DNA of 35,406 nucleotides from JAVKDP01 sp040222185 (GCA_040222185.1 JAVKDP010000055.1:1-35406); one strand, 5' to 3'; positions 15,951 to 24,449 are shown, counted from the stretch's first letter. Made by a program: numbers and translations. Notes: a model not told the origin generated them from the letters alone.

Positions 15951-15978
15951 GGAAACTATTTTCGTTTTTTTCGTTTCC
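15951..15978 (-). promoter_or_regulatory. Operator-like inverted repeat upstream of tetR
   Basis: GGAAAC (15951-15956) and GTTTCC (15973-15978) flank a T-rich centre. Compared with the 15252-15279 site the 28 positions are largely identical, including GAAACTATTT, the central GTTTTT and the right arm GTTTCC. It sits in the 5' region of tetR, where a self-repressing TetR would bind. Confidence 0.6.
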
Positions 15979-16036
15979 ATAATAATGAAGATATTTCCAG
16001 TTGTCAATATAAAATTGAAGCTCTATCTCCCATATA

Positions 16037-16070
16037 AAAAAAGCCCCGATCAACTTAATGATCGGGGCTT
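16037..16070 (-). terminator. groEL intrinsic terminator
   Basis: On the minus strand a perfect 10-bp stem (GCCCCGATCA / TGATCGGGGC) with loop TTAAGT is followed by seven Ts, about 30 bases after the groEL stop. This is a strong rho-independent terminator for groES-groEL. Confidence 0.92.
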
Positions 16071-16102
16071 AATTCTTTTCAGAAGTTTATGAGGGATGAT
16101 TT
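16037..16102 (-). repeat. 66-base 3' element, copy B (3' end of groEL)
   Basis: Same length and same sequence as copy A at 10314-10379 at 59 of 66 positions. The seven differences are confined to the two sides of the terminator stem and preserve pairing. Its 5' end overlaps the last bases of the groEL stop codon, and it includes the TTCT-GAAA-AGAA mini-hairpin. Confidence 0.85.
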
Positions 16103-17744
16103 ACATCATTCCACCCATACCTCCCATTCCACCCATATCAGGCATAGCAGGAGCCGCAGCACCACCTTCAGATGGCTTTTCTGAGATCACTGCTTCAGTA
16201 GTTAGTAACAATCCAGCAACAGAAGCAGCATTTTGAAGTGCATTTCTGGTCACTTTAGTAGGATCGATTACACCAGCCTTAATCAGGTCTTCGTAAACTT
16301 CAGTACGTGCGTTGTATCCAAAAGCACCTTTTCCGTCAAGTACTTTCTGGATTACGATAGCACCTTCAACTCCAGCGTTGTTTGAGATCGTACGTAAAGG
16401 AGCTTCAACAGCTGTTCTTACAATACTAAATCCAACTTTTTCATCAGCGTTCACAGCTTCTAGTTTATCAAGAGCTGAAACTGTTCTTAGAAGAGCAACT
16501 CCACCACCTGGTACAATTCCTTCTTCAACAGCGGCACGGGTTGCATGCAACGCATCTTCAACACGAGCTTTCTTTTCTTTCATTTCAACTTCAGAAGCAG
16601 CACCGATATAAAGTACAGCTACACCACCGCTTAGCTTTGCTAAACGCTCTTGTAGTTTCTCACGGTCGTAATCAGATGTAGTGCTTTCAATTTGAGATTT
16701 GATCTGGTTAACACGAGCTTTGATATCGTTTTCCTCTCCAGAGCCGTCAACAACAATGGTGTTGTCTTTATCGATAGAAACACGTACAGCACGTCCCAAG
16801 TTTTCAAGGGTTGCTTTTTCGAGTGTATATCCACGCTCTTCAGAAATCACAGTACCACCAGTCAGGATAGCAATATCTTCAAGCATTGCTTTTCTTCTGT
16901 CACCAAAGCCAGGAGCTTTAACAGCAGCAATTTTAAGTGAACCACGAAGTTTGTTTACTACTAAGGTAGCTAGAGCTTCGCCTTCAACATCTTCGGCAAT
17001 AATAAGAAGTGGCTTACCAGTTTGTACAACCTGCTCAAGTACAGGAAGAAGATCTTTCATATTTGAAATCTTCTTGTCAAAAATCAGGATATATGGATCT
17101 TCCAGGTCAGCCGTCATTTTTTCTGAATCAGTAACGAAGTATGGAGATAAGTATCCACGATCGAACTGCATCCCTTCTACTGTCTCAAGGAAAGTATCAG
17201 TTCCTTTTGCTTCTTCAACAGTGATCACACCATCTTTTCCAACTTTTTCCATTGCATCGGCAATAAGGTTACCGATAAACTCATCATTATTTGCAGAAAT
17301 AGTTCCAACCTGAGCTATTTCGCTACGGTCTCCGATTTCCTTGCTTAAGCTTTGAAGTGAAGCAACGATAGCATCAACAGCTTTATCGATACCACGCTTA
17401 AGATCCATTGGGTTAGCACCCGCAGTTACGTTTTTCAATCCTGCGCTAACGATTGCTTGTGCAAGAACTGTTGCAGTAGTTGTACCATCACCAGCATTGT
17501 CACTGGTTCTTGAGGCTACTTCTTTAACCATTTGAGCACCCATGTTCTCAACTTTATCGTCGAGTTCGATTTCTTTGGCTACTGTTACACCGTCTTTGGT
17601 AACATTTGGCCCACCAAATGATTTTTCGATTACAACATTACGTCCACGAGGTCCGAGCGTTACTTTTACTGCATCGGCAAGTTTATCAACACCGCGCTTT
17701 AGTGCGTCGCGTGCTTCCATATCGTAGTGAACTAACTTTGACAT
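16101..17744 (-). CDS. groEL: Chaperonin GroEL (60 kDa, Hsp60)
   Basis: 547 aa, the standard length. GroEL forms the double-ring ATP-driven folding chamber that works with GroES in the cytoplasm. Visible hallmarks are 'VTLGPRGRNVVIEKSFG' and 'TKDGVTVAKEI' near the N-terminus, the ATP-site 'DNAGDGTTTATVLA' with the catalytic-type Asp, 'GGVAVLYIGAASEVE', 'GIVPGGGVALLR' and the GGM-rich tail 'MGGMGGMGGMM'. It lies 54 bases after groES on the same strand, a classic groESL operon, and ends at a strong terminator. No frameshift or missing motif was seen. It appears to be the only groEL in the window. Confidence 0.99.
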   Translation of the reverse strand: MSKLVHYDMEARDALKRGVDKLADAVKVTLGPRGRNVVIEKSFGGPNVTKDGVTVAKEIELDDKVENMGAQMVKEVASRTSDNAGDGTTTATVLAQAIVSAGLKNVTAGANPMDLKRGIDKAVDAIVASLQSLSKEIGDRSEIAQVGTISANNDEFIGNLIADAMEKVGKDGVITVEEAKGTDTFLETVEGMQFDRGYLSPYFVTDSEKMTADLEDPYILIFDKKISNMKDLLPVLEQVVQTGKPLLIIAEDVEGEALATLVVNKLRGSLKIAAVKAPGFGDRRKAMLEDIAILTGGTVISEERGYTLEKATLENLGRAVRVSIDKDNTIVVDGSGEENDIKARVNQIKSQIESTTSDYDREKLQERLAKLSGGVAVLYIGAASEVEMKEKKARVEDALHATRAAVEEGIVPGGGVALLRTVSALDKLEAVNADEKVGFSIVRTAVEAPLRTISNNAGVEGAIVIQKVLDGKGAFGYNARTEVYEDLIKAGVIDPTKVTRNALQNAASVAGLLLTTEAVISEKPSEGGAAAPAMPDMGGMGGMGGMM

Positions 17745-17798
17745 AGTTTTAGATTCCGTTTTTAAGTTTTATAGTTAATTTTTTTTGAAAAGATCTGA

Positions 17799-18086
17799 TC
17801 AGGAAAGGATTCCAACAATATCAGATTCACGCATAATTAAGAACTCTTCTCCATCCAGAGTTACTTCAGTACCTGCGTATTTACCGTAAAGAACACTGTC
17901 TCCTTCTTTCACGGTTAAATCGATTTTATTCCCGTTTTCAACTTTTCCGGGACCTACCGCAACTACTGTACCTTGTTGTGGTTTTTCTTTAGCTGTATCA
18001 GGTATGTACAGACCAGAGCTGGTTACTTCTTCAGCCGCGTCCGCTTTTACTAAAACACGGTCGCCTAAAGGTTTAATGCTAGCCAT
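17799..18086 (-). CDS. groES: Co-chaperonin GroES (10 kDa, Hsp10)
   Basis: 95 aa, full length. It caps the GroEL ring. The N-terminal 'IKPLGDRVLVK', the mobile-loop region ('AAEEVTSSGLYIPDTAKEKPQQG') and 'GDSVLYGKYAGTEV' are typical. The start ATG has AGGAG about 8 bases upstream (minus strand). I looked for a CIRCE repeat (TTAGCACTC / GAGTGCTAA) in the 99 bases upstream and found none. A small palindrome GGGCTACAGCCC at 18136-18147 is the only symmetrical element there, so heat regulation, if present, is not by an obvious HrcA site. Confidence 0.98.
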   Translation of the reverse strand: MASIKPLGDRVLVKADAAEEVTSSGLYIPDTAKEKPQQGTVVAVGPGKVENGNKIDLTVKEGDSVLYGKYAGTEVTLDGEEFLIMRESDIVGILS

Positions 18087-18185
18087 ATCAATGACTCCTA
18101 TTTTGTTTTATTAGTTAGTGTTAAATACTTCTTTTGGGCTACAGCCCTTAATTTCTGTCCTTCCCTAAGCAACTACCGTACCAAA

Positions 18186-18959
18186 TCATTCCCTCATGGT
18201 ATACTTTTCTAACTGCTCAGCCAGGTCTGCATAAATGTCAGGAGTCCAGTCTTCAGCCCGCTCATTATAATTAAATCCACCAGGTTTAAAATCCCCAAGC
18301 GCCGGTTTCAGTGCGTTGCTTAATTTCTTTCTGCGTTGATTGAAAGCCGTTCGCACTACTCTTTTTAATGTTTTGTCAGAGCAATTCATCTTCGGCTTGT
18401 CAAATTTGAGCCGAATTACCGAACTCATCACTTTCGGTGGAGGGCTGAAAGAATTTGGCGAAACATCAAATAGTAATTCGGGAGTACTCATCAATTGTGT
18501 CTGTACACTTAATATCCCGTAGTCTTTTGTTGATGGCACTGCTACAAGGCGTTGAGCAACTTCTTTCTGCATCATCAAAATTGCCTCTGAGAAATGCTCC
18601 CTGAATTCTAACAGGCTAAATAGTATTGGACTCGTTATGTAATATGGCAAGTTTCCAATTACGTATGTTTTCCCAGTTGGAGAGATTAATTCCTGCCATT
18701 CCACTTTCAGTACATCTTTCTCGTGGATGGTTAACCCCTGTAGCTCTTGTCTTAATACTAAAACTGCCCTTTGATCCACCTCTATTGCATGAACGTCATC
18801 ATGCTTTTCTACGAGCCATTTCGTTAATGCTCCTGTACCAGGGCCTATCTCAATAACTCTATCACCTTCCTTTGCATCTACTGCATTTAATATCTTCAGA
18901 ATGATATTCTTATCAGTTAAAAAATGCTGCCCTAGGCTTTTCTTGGTTTTAAAACTCAA
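18186..18959 (-). CDS. rsmA: 16S rRNA (adenine1518/1519-N6)-dimethyltransferase KsgA/RsmA
   Basis: It dimethylates two adjacent adenines in the 3' helix of 16S rRNA during late small-subunit assembly, using S-adenosylmethionine. Motifs are 'KKSLGQHFLTDKNI', the SAM-binding 'VIEIGPGTGALT', 'AIEVDQRAV' and the catalytic 'GNLPYYITSPI'; the C-terminal 'TAFNQRRKKLSN' is also typical. No ATG lies at the right place. I choose the TTG at 18959, because AGAGG stands 7 bases in front of it and the product (about 257 aa) then starts close to the family norm. A longer form from another TTG at 18995 would add 12 residues. It is followed by groES about 100 bases later. Confidence 0.95.
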   Translation of the reverse strand: MSFKTKKSLGQHFLTDKNIILKILNAVDAKEGDRVIEIGPGTGALTKWLVEKHDDVHAIEVDQRAVLVLRQELQGLTIHEKDVLKVEWQELISPTGKTYVIGNLPYYITSPILFSLLEFREHFSEAILMMQKEVAQRLVAVPSTKDYGILSVQTQLMSTPELLFDVSPNSFSPPPKVMSSVIRLKFDKPKMNCSDKTLKRVVRTAFNQRRKKLSNALKPALGDFKPGGFNYNERAEDWTPDIYADLAEQLEKYTMRE

Positions 18960-19053
18960 TGCTTTTCCTCTTAAAATTCCTACCACAAGGTACAAAGATT
19001 AAGATCATTGAATAGATGTTTTATAGTGCCGGTTTAATAGCCTATTTTTAGTT

Positions 19054-20055
19054 CTAGTTTCCGTTTTCGTCTATTTCCTTTTCGTAAAATTGAGGACGAA
19101 CAATAAGTAGTGGTTTCTTAATCTGCCTTGATACTTGTTCAGTAGTTGATCCAATAAATATCCTGGCAAGCCCGGTTCTACCATGTGTATTCATTACTAC
19201 GAAATCGGCGTTATCGTTTGCGAAATCAGCAATCTCGTATTGAGCCGAAATACCCTTGATAATTTTCGTATTCATGTCCACTGTAATATGCTGGATACCA
19301 GAAGTAGAAACCAATACATCTTGAAAAGGAATACCGGTTTTACGAACATGAAGCTGATACTGCTCGTGCTCCAGTAAGTACTCTGTCAATTTTGTAATAA
19401 GAGAATTATAAACAGAGTTTTCATCAATCGAAGTGGGAATATATGGCCCCATATCGCTACCTGCTGAGTACAGTTCGACAACATTTAGTAACATTATCTT
19501 GGCATTAAATTCCTTTGCAAGTTCAAAAGCCGGAATAACAGAGAAGAATGAAGTTTCTGAGAAGTCTATTGGTACAAGAATAGTATTTAGCTGTTCTATA
19601 TCCATTTCATCATTAATAGCCAGTACAGGAACCTCACAATGGCGAATTACTTTTTCAGTCGTACCTCCCATCACATGGATAGAGTTGTGCTCTCCTTTCG
19701 ATGACATTAGAACAAGATCATAATCTCCGGTATTTGCCTGCTTTGAAATAGCCTCAGAGGGCTTTCTTTCTATCACAGTTACCATTTTACCACGATATTC
19801 CTTCTTTATATACTTCTGTGCTAACTCTTCTAATGTTTTATGAGAGTTCTCCATACAGTGTGGATACAGGTTCTCTTCTAAAGAAAATGGAAGGCCTAAA
19901 GGATCCATGCTTTCGCTAAAGTACTTTATTAGTGGAATAACATGAATAAGATCAACAGTACAACCAAAAAGGTCTACAAACTCTCCTGCCATTTTAATTG
20001 CTACTTCTGATCTTTCTGAAAAATCAGTGGGAACTAATATATGTTGAACTTTCAT
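19054..20055 (-). CDS. Tandem universal stress protein (two Usp domains)
   Basis: 333 aa made of two UspA-fold halves: 'HILVPTDFSERSEVAIKMA' at the start and 'NTILVPIDFSETSFFSVIP' from about residue 156. The second half carries a good nucleotide-loop motif ('NTHGRTGLARIFIGSTTEQV'), while the first has a looser version ('SSKGEHNSIHVMGGTTEKV'). The half motifs and the 'PVLAIND' and 'PLLIVRP' closing strands show that both domains are complete. Usp proteins are cytoplasmic stress or energy-state proteins that often bind ATP. The start ATG has a strong GGAGG ribosome site (minus strand, about 6 bases away), unusual among these genes. No operon partner is obvious; rsmA follows after 94 bases. Confidence 0.92.
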   Translation of the reverse strand: MKVQHILVPTDFSERSEVAIKMAGEFVDLFGCTVDLIHVIPLIKYFSESMDPLGLPFSLEENLYPHCMENSHKTLEELAQKYIKKEYRGKMVTVIERKPSEAISKQANTGDYDLVLMSSKGEHNSIHVMGGTTEKVIRHCEVPVLAINDEMDIEQLNTILVPIDFSETSFFSVIPAFELAKEFNAKIMLLNVVELYSAGSDMGPYIPTSIDENSVYNSLITKLTEYLLEHEQYQLHVRKTGIPFQDVLVSTSGIQHITVDMNTKIIKGISAQYEIADFANDNADFVVMNTHGRTGLARIFIGSTTEQVSRQIKKPLLIVRPQFYEKEIDENGN

Positions 20056-20137
20056 GACGATCCTCCATCTTAGTTAACTCTTGCACTATAAGAATGCTAA
20101 ACTTTAATGAAGGATTGATGAAGAACCAGCTAGCTAA

Positions 20138-21733
20138 TCATTCAAAAAAAGAGAAGTTATAACGAAAACCTACTTCCACTGTGCCTACGATTCGATTTGA
20201 AGTGTTCCCATCAATATGGTTGGTATTGAACTTGGTATTATGACCAATATCCATCTTCACCCACCAAAACTGGGAAGGGCCATAAAATAAATCCAGGCCT
20301 ACCCTGTGAGTTTTCTCAACTACACCTGTTAGTACAAACTCAAAGGGGCTTCCATCTTCATAACTACTGTTAAAGGGCTGGTTTATCCGCTGTTCTCCCT
20401 GAAACAGTACTCCATAATACGGAGAAACTCTCAGACCAGGAGTAGATTCATCCATGAACCAGTCTACTTTCAAATCTGTAAATACATAATCATTAAAAGG
20501 AGTCGCAAGACCTTTTCCAAGATATAAATATCTGCCTTCAGCCTGATCAGTATTGTAAGATTGGTAGGAAATAATTTCTGAATTAAGATGGATACTAACC
20601 GGCTTTTCTTTAAGCACATAAGTAGAGTTAAAAACCCAGCTAAAGGTTCCTCTTTCTGTGATACCTCTACCAACCCTGTCGAAAATAATATCGTCAATTA
20701 TGATTTCGCCTTTTAATGTAAGCTGGTCTATTCGTTTCCAAACACTTAGCCCAAACAGCAGGTTTATCACATCGTTTTGCGGAGTGTTATCAGCTAAGAA
20801 AGTAGCTACATTTACTGGAAGCATATATTTGACTTCGGGTATAGCTCTATAACCTGAATACAGCATACTTTCTCTGTACGATATTTTTAGATCTTTATTT
20901 GGCCGCCAGTCTATGCGCTTTGAACTTACAAATCGTTTTCGTGATTCCAGGTCATCCCGTGTTCTCCCATTAAAAACTCCTGTACTACTGATATTATCCA
21001 AAAAGCCAAATAGAGTTGAAACCTGAAGATGTTTCGTTTTAAACTTTACATCTATTCGGTCATATGTTCTTGGGTTGGCTGAAACCATGGCTGCAGCTTC
21101 ATCAAAACTACCCCAGTGACTTGAATACCTTCCCGCATAAGTTTGAATAAATGAAGAAGTATAACCCACGTATCCCTTCTCATTCCTTGTATACCATCTG
21201 TTAACTGCATCTATACCATCAGGGTCTCTGTCATAGAAATAGTCGAATTTAACATTTGCATTTAGAACAACCCCATGCTTCATCATGGTTGGGTTCACTT
21301 CTAGTAAAGGCCACAAATATACATCATCAGATGAAGGTCGATACATATCTCGCCTTTCTGTGTTATTGACCTGAAACCCGCCTTCGGATGAAAAGTCCAG
21401 TAACGTTCGACCCATCTGCTCTTTTTCAATTGGAACGATTGCTTCCTTAAGCATCTGCACCCATTTCTTTGTTAGCGAGCTTAATTCAGATTCATCAATA
21501 TTGCTTAATTCATCTAATACTTCCTGTCTGTAATAGGGAAGGTTATCAGGATTAAGTCCCAGCATTTCTCCGCGATCTTGTAAACGGCTTATTAATTCAT
21601 AAATCTGAGTATTCTCAAGGAATATTATTCTACTATCTTGCGCTTTTAGTTCACTGTTGCATAACAAAAAGACAAAAAGGGCGCCTGATATCTTGATAAG
21701 TTTGTTAAAAAAGGAATGTTTTAGGGGATTCAT
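20138..21733 (-). CDS. Wzi-like outer-membrane beta-barrel protein
   Basis: About 531 aa from the ATG at 21733, which overlaps the stop of the DUF368 gene by one base (TAATG). An upstream in-frame extension to 21811 exists but gives a poor N-terminus. A signal peptide ending 'SELKAQ' is followed by a short helical region and then alternating aromatic strands to a C-terminal phenylalanine-rich strand ('VEVGFRYNFSFF'), typical of outer-membrane barrels. The organisation resembles the capsule-assembly Wzi family, which holds capsular polysaccharide at the outer membrane; this is a family resemblance judged by eye. Coupling to a DUF368 transporter would fit a role in polysaccharide or envelope assembly. 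Confidence 0.7.
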   Translation of the reverse strand: MNPLKHSFFNKLIKISGALFVFLLCNSELKAQDSRIIFLENTQIYELISRLQDRGEMLGLNPDNLPYYRQEVLDELSNIDESELSSLTKKWVQMLKEAIVPIEKEQMGRTLLDFSSEGGFQVNNTERRDMYRPSSDDVYLWPLLEVNPTMMKHGVVLNANVKFDYFYDRDPDGIDAVNRWYTRNEKGYVGYTSSFIQTYAGRYSSHWGSFDEAAAMVSANPRTYDRIDVKFKTKHLQVSTLFGFLDNISSTGVFNGRTRDDLESRKRFVSSKRIDWRPNKDLKISYRESMLYSGYRAIPEVKYMLPVNVATFLADNTPQNDVINLLFGLSVWKRIDQLTLKGEIIIDDIIFDRVGRGITERGTFSWVFNSTYVLKEKPVSIHLNSEIISYQSYNTDQAEGRYLYLGKGLATPFNDYVFTDLKVDWFMDESTPGLRVSPYYGVLFQGEQRINQPFNSSYEDGSPFEFVLTGVVEKTHRVGLDLFYGPSQFWWVKMDIGHNTKFNTNHIDGNTSNRIVGTVEVGFRYNFSFFE

Positions 21734-22842
21734 TATTCTTTTATTTTTCGTAATTGATCTAAACCTCCCACCAATATTACTCCAATTATCATCCCTATTA
21801 TTCCACCCCAAACATTTGGAGTTTCTTCCCCTGTTGAACCAATACTACCTGGAATGTATGGTGTCGACTTGATCAGTTTTTTCTTTATTGTTTTTACTTC
21901 TATAGTTGACTCAGACATGTAGTCACCTAGCTTTTCATATTCCGGCAAGTTTTCATCTAAACCTTGCTGAAGATTTTGTACCCTTTCTGATGAAATACTA
22001 ACCGTTTCTACATCACTAATTTTCTCAACAAAATCTCTATGTTGAAAGGGCCAGATTACAAATAGAGATCCTATTAGAAAACCAATAAGTACAGAAATTG
22101 TTTGAGCGTGAAACTTGCCAAGTAGCCAGGACAAAAATCTGGAAAACAATGCAATTCCCACTATTGAACCGAGTGTAAAAGGAAGGATATTGATTATAGC
22201 TGTCAATGTATCTTCTCCGCCAATCATACTGATATTACTCAAGATAAAGTCATACTTCCGCATAATCAGTAATAAATAGGAACCTGAAATACCCGGCAAA
22301 ATCATCGCGCTAATAGCAATCATTCCTGTTAAAAAAACAAAAGCCGGATGATCTGGAGTATCCGTAGGTACCAGGCTTACAATCCATAATCCAAATGCTA
22401 TGCCAAATACTAATGAAACGGTTTCTTTAAGGCCAAAACCATCCAGGGTTTTAATGAGTATATATATCGAACCTAAAATTAAACCGAAAAAGAGACCATA
22501 GACGATTTCGGGATGTGTAAACATATATACTTGTAAAGGGACAACTTTAGTAAAAAAAGCAGCCGCGCTAAAAATCCCAAAGAATAAAGTCCCAAGAAAA
22601 AATAAATGAAGCTGTGTAAATGCAGCTTTCCATTTTAAAGTGAGTAAGTTTTTAATGAACACGGTATCAGCACTTTTAATCGCATTCAACAGTCTTTCAT
22701 AAATATCCAGAATTAATGCCATCGTACCACCACTCACACCTGGTACAATATCGGCCGAACCCATCAGAAAGCCCTTTATTGCCAAAAATGGAGCTTCCTT
22801 GAATGAAGTAACATCCTTGTTTTCAATTTTCTCTTCACTCAT
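21733..22842 (-). CDS. DUF368 family polyprenyl-phosphate transporter (PopT-like)
   Basis: About 369 aa from the ATG at 22842 (one base after the preceding stop). It is a polytopic inner-membrane protein with the family signature 'GSADIVPGVSGGTMALILDIYERLL' features near the N-terminus, a second 'AMILPGISGSYLLLIMRKYD' re-entrant-like repeat, and many hydrophobic helices. DUF368 proteins have been reported to translocate undecaprenyl phosphate back across the inner membrane for reuse in wall and polysaccharide synthesis. A soluble insertion of about 70 residues ('VETVSISSERVQNLQQGLDE...') precedes the last membrane helix and looks lineage-specific. It sits between the pcm-like and Wzi-like genes with 1-base junctions on both sides, so translation is likely coupled. 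Confidence 0.9.
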   Translation of the reverse strand: MSEEKIENKDVTSFKEAPFLAIKGFLMGSADIVPGVSGGTMALILDIYERLLNAIKSADTVFIKNLLTLKWKAAFTQLHLFFLGTLFFGIFSAAAFFTKVVPLQVYMFTHPEIVYGLFFGLILGSIYILIKTLDGFGLKETVSLVFGIAFGLWIVSLVPTDTPDHPAFVFLTGMIAISAMILPGISGSYLLLIMRKYDFILSNISMIGGEDTLTAIINILPFTLGSIVGIALFSRFLSWLLGKFHAQTISVLIGFLIGSLFVIWPFQHRDFVEKISDVETVSISSERVQNLQQGLDENLPEYEKLGDYMSESTIEVKTIKKKLIKSTPYIPGSIGSTGEETPNVWGGIIGMIIGVILVGGLDQLRKIKE

Positions 22843-22843
22843 T

Positions 22844-23494
22844 CTAGTTATCCCAACCTTTCTCGCCGATGAGAGGTACAAATTTAAAGTTTTCAAGTTC
22901 TTCTTGATGATATTCTGTCTCTGAAACTCTGGTAATTTTTAACATCATCTGTTTCTTACTGTCTCCAACAGGTATAACCAACCTGCCCCCAATATTTAAT
23001 TGATTTATAAGGTCCTTAGGAACTACGGGTGCGCCCGCAGTTACTACAATTCCATCATAAGGAGCATAGGTACTCCAACCTAATGTACCATCACCTGCTT
23101 TTAGCATTGCTTTGTATCCTTGTTCCTTCAAAGATTCTTTTGCGCGGTGATATAGTTCATTATGACGCTCCACGCTGTATACATTAGCCCCCATCTCACA
23201 AAGTACCATACATTGGTAACTTGATCCGGTTCCTATTTCCAGAATCTTATCTCCTTTTTGGATCTCAAGAAGTTCTGTTTGTTTTGCAACCGTAAAGGGT
23301 TGAGATATTGTCTGGCCCATCCCTATTGGCAAAGCAGTATCATTATATGCTTTGTTATGAAGCGCAGTATCAATAAGCGTGTGTCTCGGTATTTTACCGA
23401 TTGCAGCAAGAACTCGCTCATCCTGTATGCCTTTTTCTATAAGTTCTTCTACTAGTTTTTGCCTTGGGCGGGCAAATCTGCGTTCGTTGAGCAA
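22844..23494 (-). CDS. pcm: Protein-L-isoaspartate O-methyltransferase
   Basis: 216 aa, starting at a TTG (no in-frame ATG near it). It repairs isomerised aspartyl/asparaginyl residues by SAM-dependent methylation. Motifs are 'VLAAIGKIPRHTLID', 'PIGMGQTISQPFTVAKQTELL' features, SAM motif I 'ILEIGTGSSYQCMVL', 'VYSVERHNELY', and 'YDGIVVTAGAPVVPKDLINQL' features near the C-terminal third. Length and motif order match the family. It is the first gene of the three-gene minus-strand operon with the DUF368 and Wzi-like genes, and is divergent from the ZIP gene at 23649. Confidence 0.95.
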   Translation of the reverse strand: MLNERRFARPRQKLVEELIEKGIQDERVLAAIGKIPRHTLIDTALHNKAYNDTALPIGMGQTISQPFTVAKQTELLEIQKGDKILEIGTGSSYQCMVLCEMGANVYSVERHNELYHRAKESLKEQGYKAMLKAGDGTLGWSTYAPYDGIVVTAGAPVVPKDLINQLNIGGRLVIPVGDSKKQMMLKITRVSETEYHQEELENFKFVPLIGEKGWDN

Positions 23495-23601
23495 ATTGAA
23501 TCCTGGGTTTTGATTTAGAGAGTGCCCAAGTATAGGTATTTGCTATAAAAAAGGGGATTAAGAATTGAATTATTTATCTCGATTCTAAATTGATTTAAAG
23601 C

Positions 23602-23615
23602 ATAGTAAGTACTAT
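23602..23615 (+). promoter_or_regulatory. Palindromic element upstream of the ZIP transporter
   Basis: The hexamer arms ATAGTA and TACTAT are separated by AG, 34-47 bases before the ZIP start, in the 154-base divergent region shared with pcm. The position would suit an operator for a metal-responsive regulator. It is short, AT-rich and found once, so support is weak. Confidence 0.3.
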
Positions 23616-23648
23616 CTGTCGGCTGTATATTCTGCGAAACAATTTACT

Positions 23649-24395
23649 ATGGAGCTACTCGATTATCCAGTTACAAAAGTTTTTCTTTATGCCTTGCTAA
23701 CTGCAATTGCTACTGGAGTTGGAGCGTTGCCTTTCTTTTTTATTAAGAATATCTCCAACTCTTTTTTGGGTAAGTCAAATGCTGTTGCTGCAGGTTTGAT
23801 GCTATCTGCGAGTTATAGCCTGATATTTGAAGGTTATAGAGAAAATGAATGGATGACTCTTGCCGGTATGTTAGCTGGTGTTTTCCTGGTTATTGGCGCT
23901 AATAATTGGATGGATAGGAAATTCGATTTAGAAGTCAAAGATTTGGTAGGTGCCGGAAGCAAGAAAATGCTCCTCTTTCTGGGGATTATGACTATTCACT
24001 CATTTGCTGAAGGGGTAAGTGTTGGAGTTTCATTTGCCAATACACTCGAATTTGGAGTATACATTGCTATTGCTATCGCTGTTCATAACATCCCCGAAGG
24101 TTTGGCAATAAGTCTTGTCATGGTTCCGAAAGGGACTACCCCTATAAAAGCCGTGGGTTGGAGTATTTTCTCAAGTCTGCCACAACCAATAATGGCTGTT
24201 CCTGCTTTCTTGTTTGTTGAAGCTTTTAGAGAATATCTACCATTTGGACTAGGACTGGCTGCTGGAGGTATGATATGGATGGTTTTCGCAGAACTTATAC
24301 CAGAAGCTCTTGAAAAGTGTGAAGCACACAAAATCGGACTTTGGATCACCATTGCAATTATGGGTATGACTGCTTTTCAGATAATTATAGACTAA
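23649..24395 (+). CDS. ZIP-family divalent metal transporter
   Basis: 248 aa with about eight membrane segments. ZIP proteins import zinc, iron or related divalent ions into the cytoplasm, and some members transport both ways. The two metal-binding helices are visible: 'TIHSFAEGVSVG' with H117 and E121, and 'AVHNIPEGLAI' with H146, N147 and E150. The usual long histidine-rich cytoplasmic loop is replaced by a short segment around 88-106 ('DRKFDLEVKDLVGAGSKK'). The closest resemblance is to the bacterial ZupT/GufA-like group; ion specificity cannot be read from the sequence. It appears monocistronic, followed by a hairpin terminator. Confidence 0.93.
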   Translation: MELLDYPVTKVFLYALLTAIATGVGALPFFFIKNISNSFLGKSNAVAAGLMLSASYSLIFEGYRENEWMTLAGMLAGVFLVIGANNWMDRKFDLEVKDLVGAGSKKMLLFLGIMTIHSFAEGVSVGVSFANTLEFGVYIAIAIAVHNIPEGLAISLVMVPKGTTPIKAVGWSIFSSLPQPIMAVPAFLFVEAFREYLPFGLGLAAGGMIWMVFAELIPEALEKCEAHKIGLWITIAIMGMTAFQIIID

Positions 24396-24428
24396 CAGTT
24401 TATAATTTTTTGCAATCGATGAGTAAAC

Positions 24429-24449
24429 AAACCATTAAATTGGTTTTTT
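24429..24449 (+). terminator. Weak intrinsic terminator after the ZIP gene
   Basis: AAACCA (24429-24434) pairs with TGGTTT (24441-24446) around loop TTAAAT and runs into a T-tract on the plus strand. The stem is short and AT-rich, so efficiency may be low. Confidence 0.55.

Noticed and set aside
2078..15978. The region as a transposon, prophage or integrated island
   Set aside because: No transposase, integrase, tRNA-bounded repeat or phage gene was seen; duplication of the cassette alone does not show mobility.
16699..17313. Long plus-strand open frame (204 aa) opposite groEL
   Set aside because: It is the antisense shadow of groEL's biased codons, serine-rich and without motifs; groEL itself is complete.
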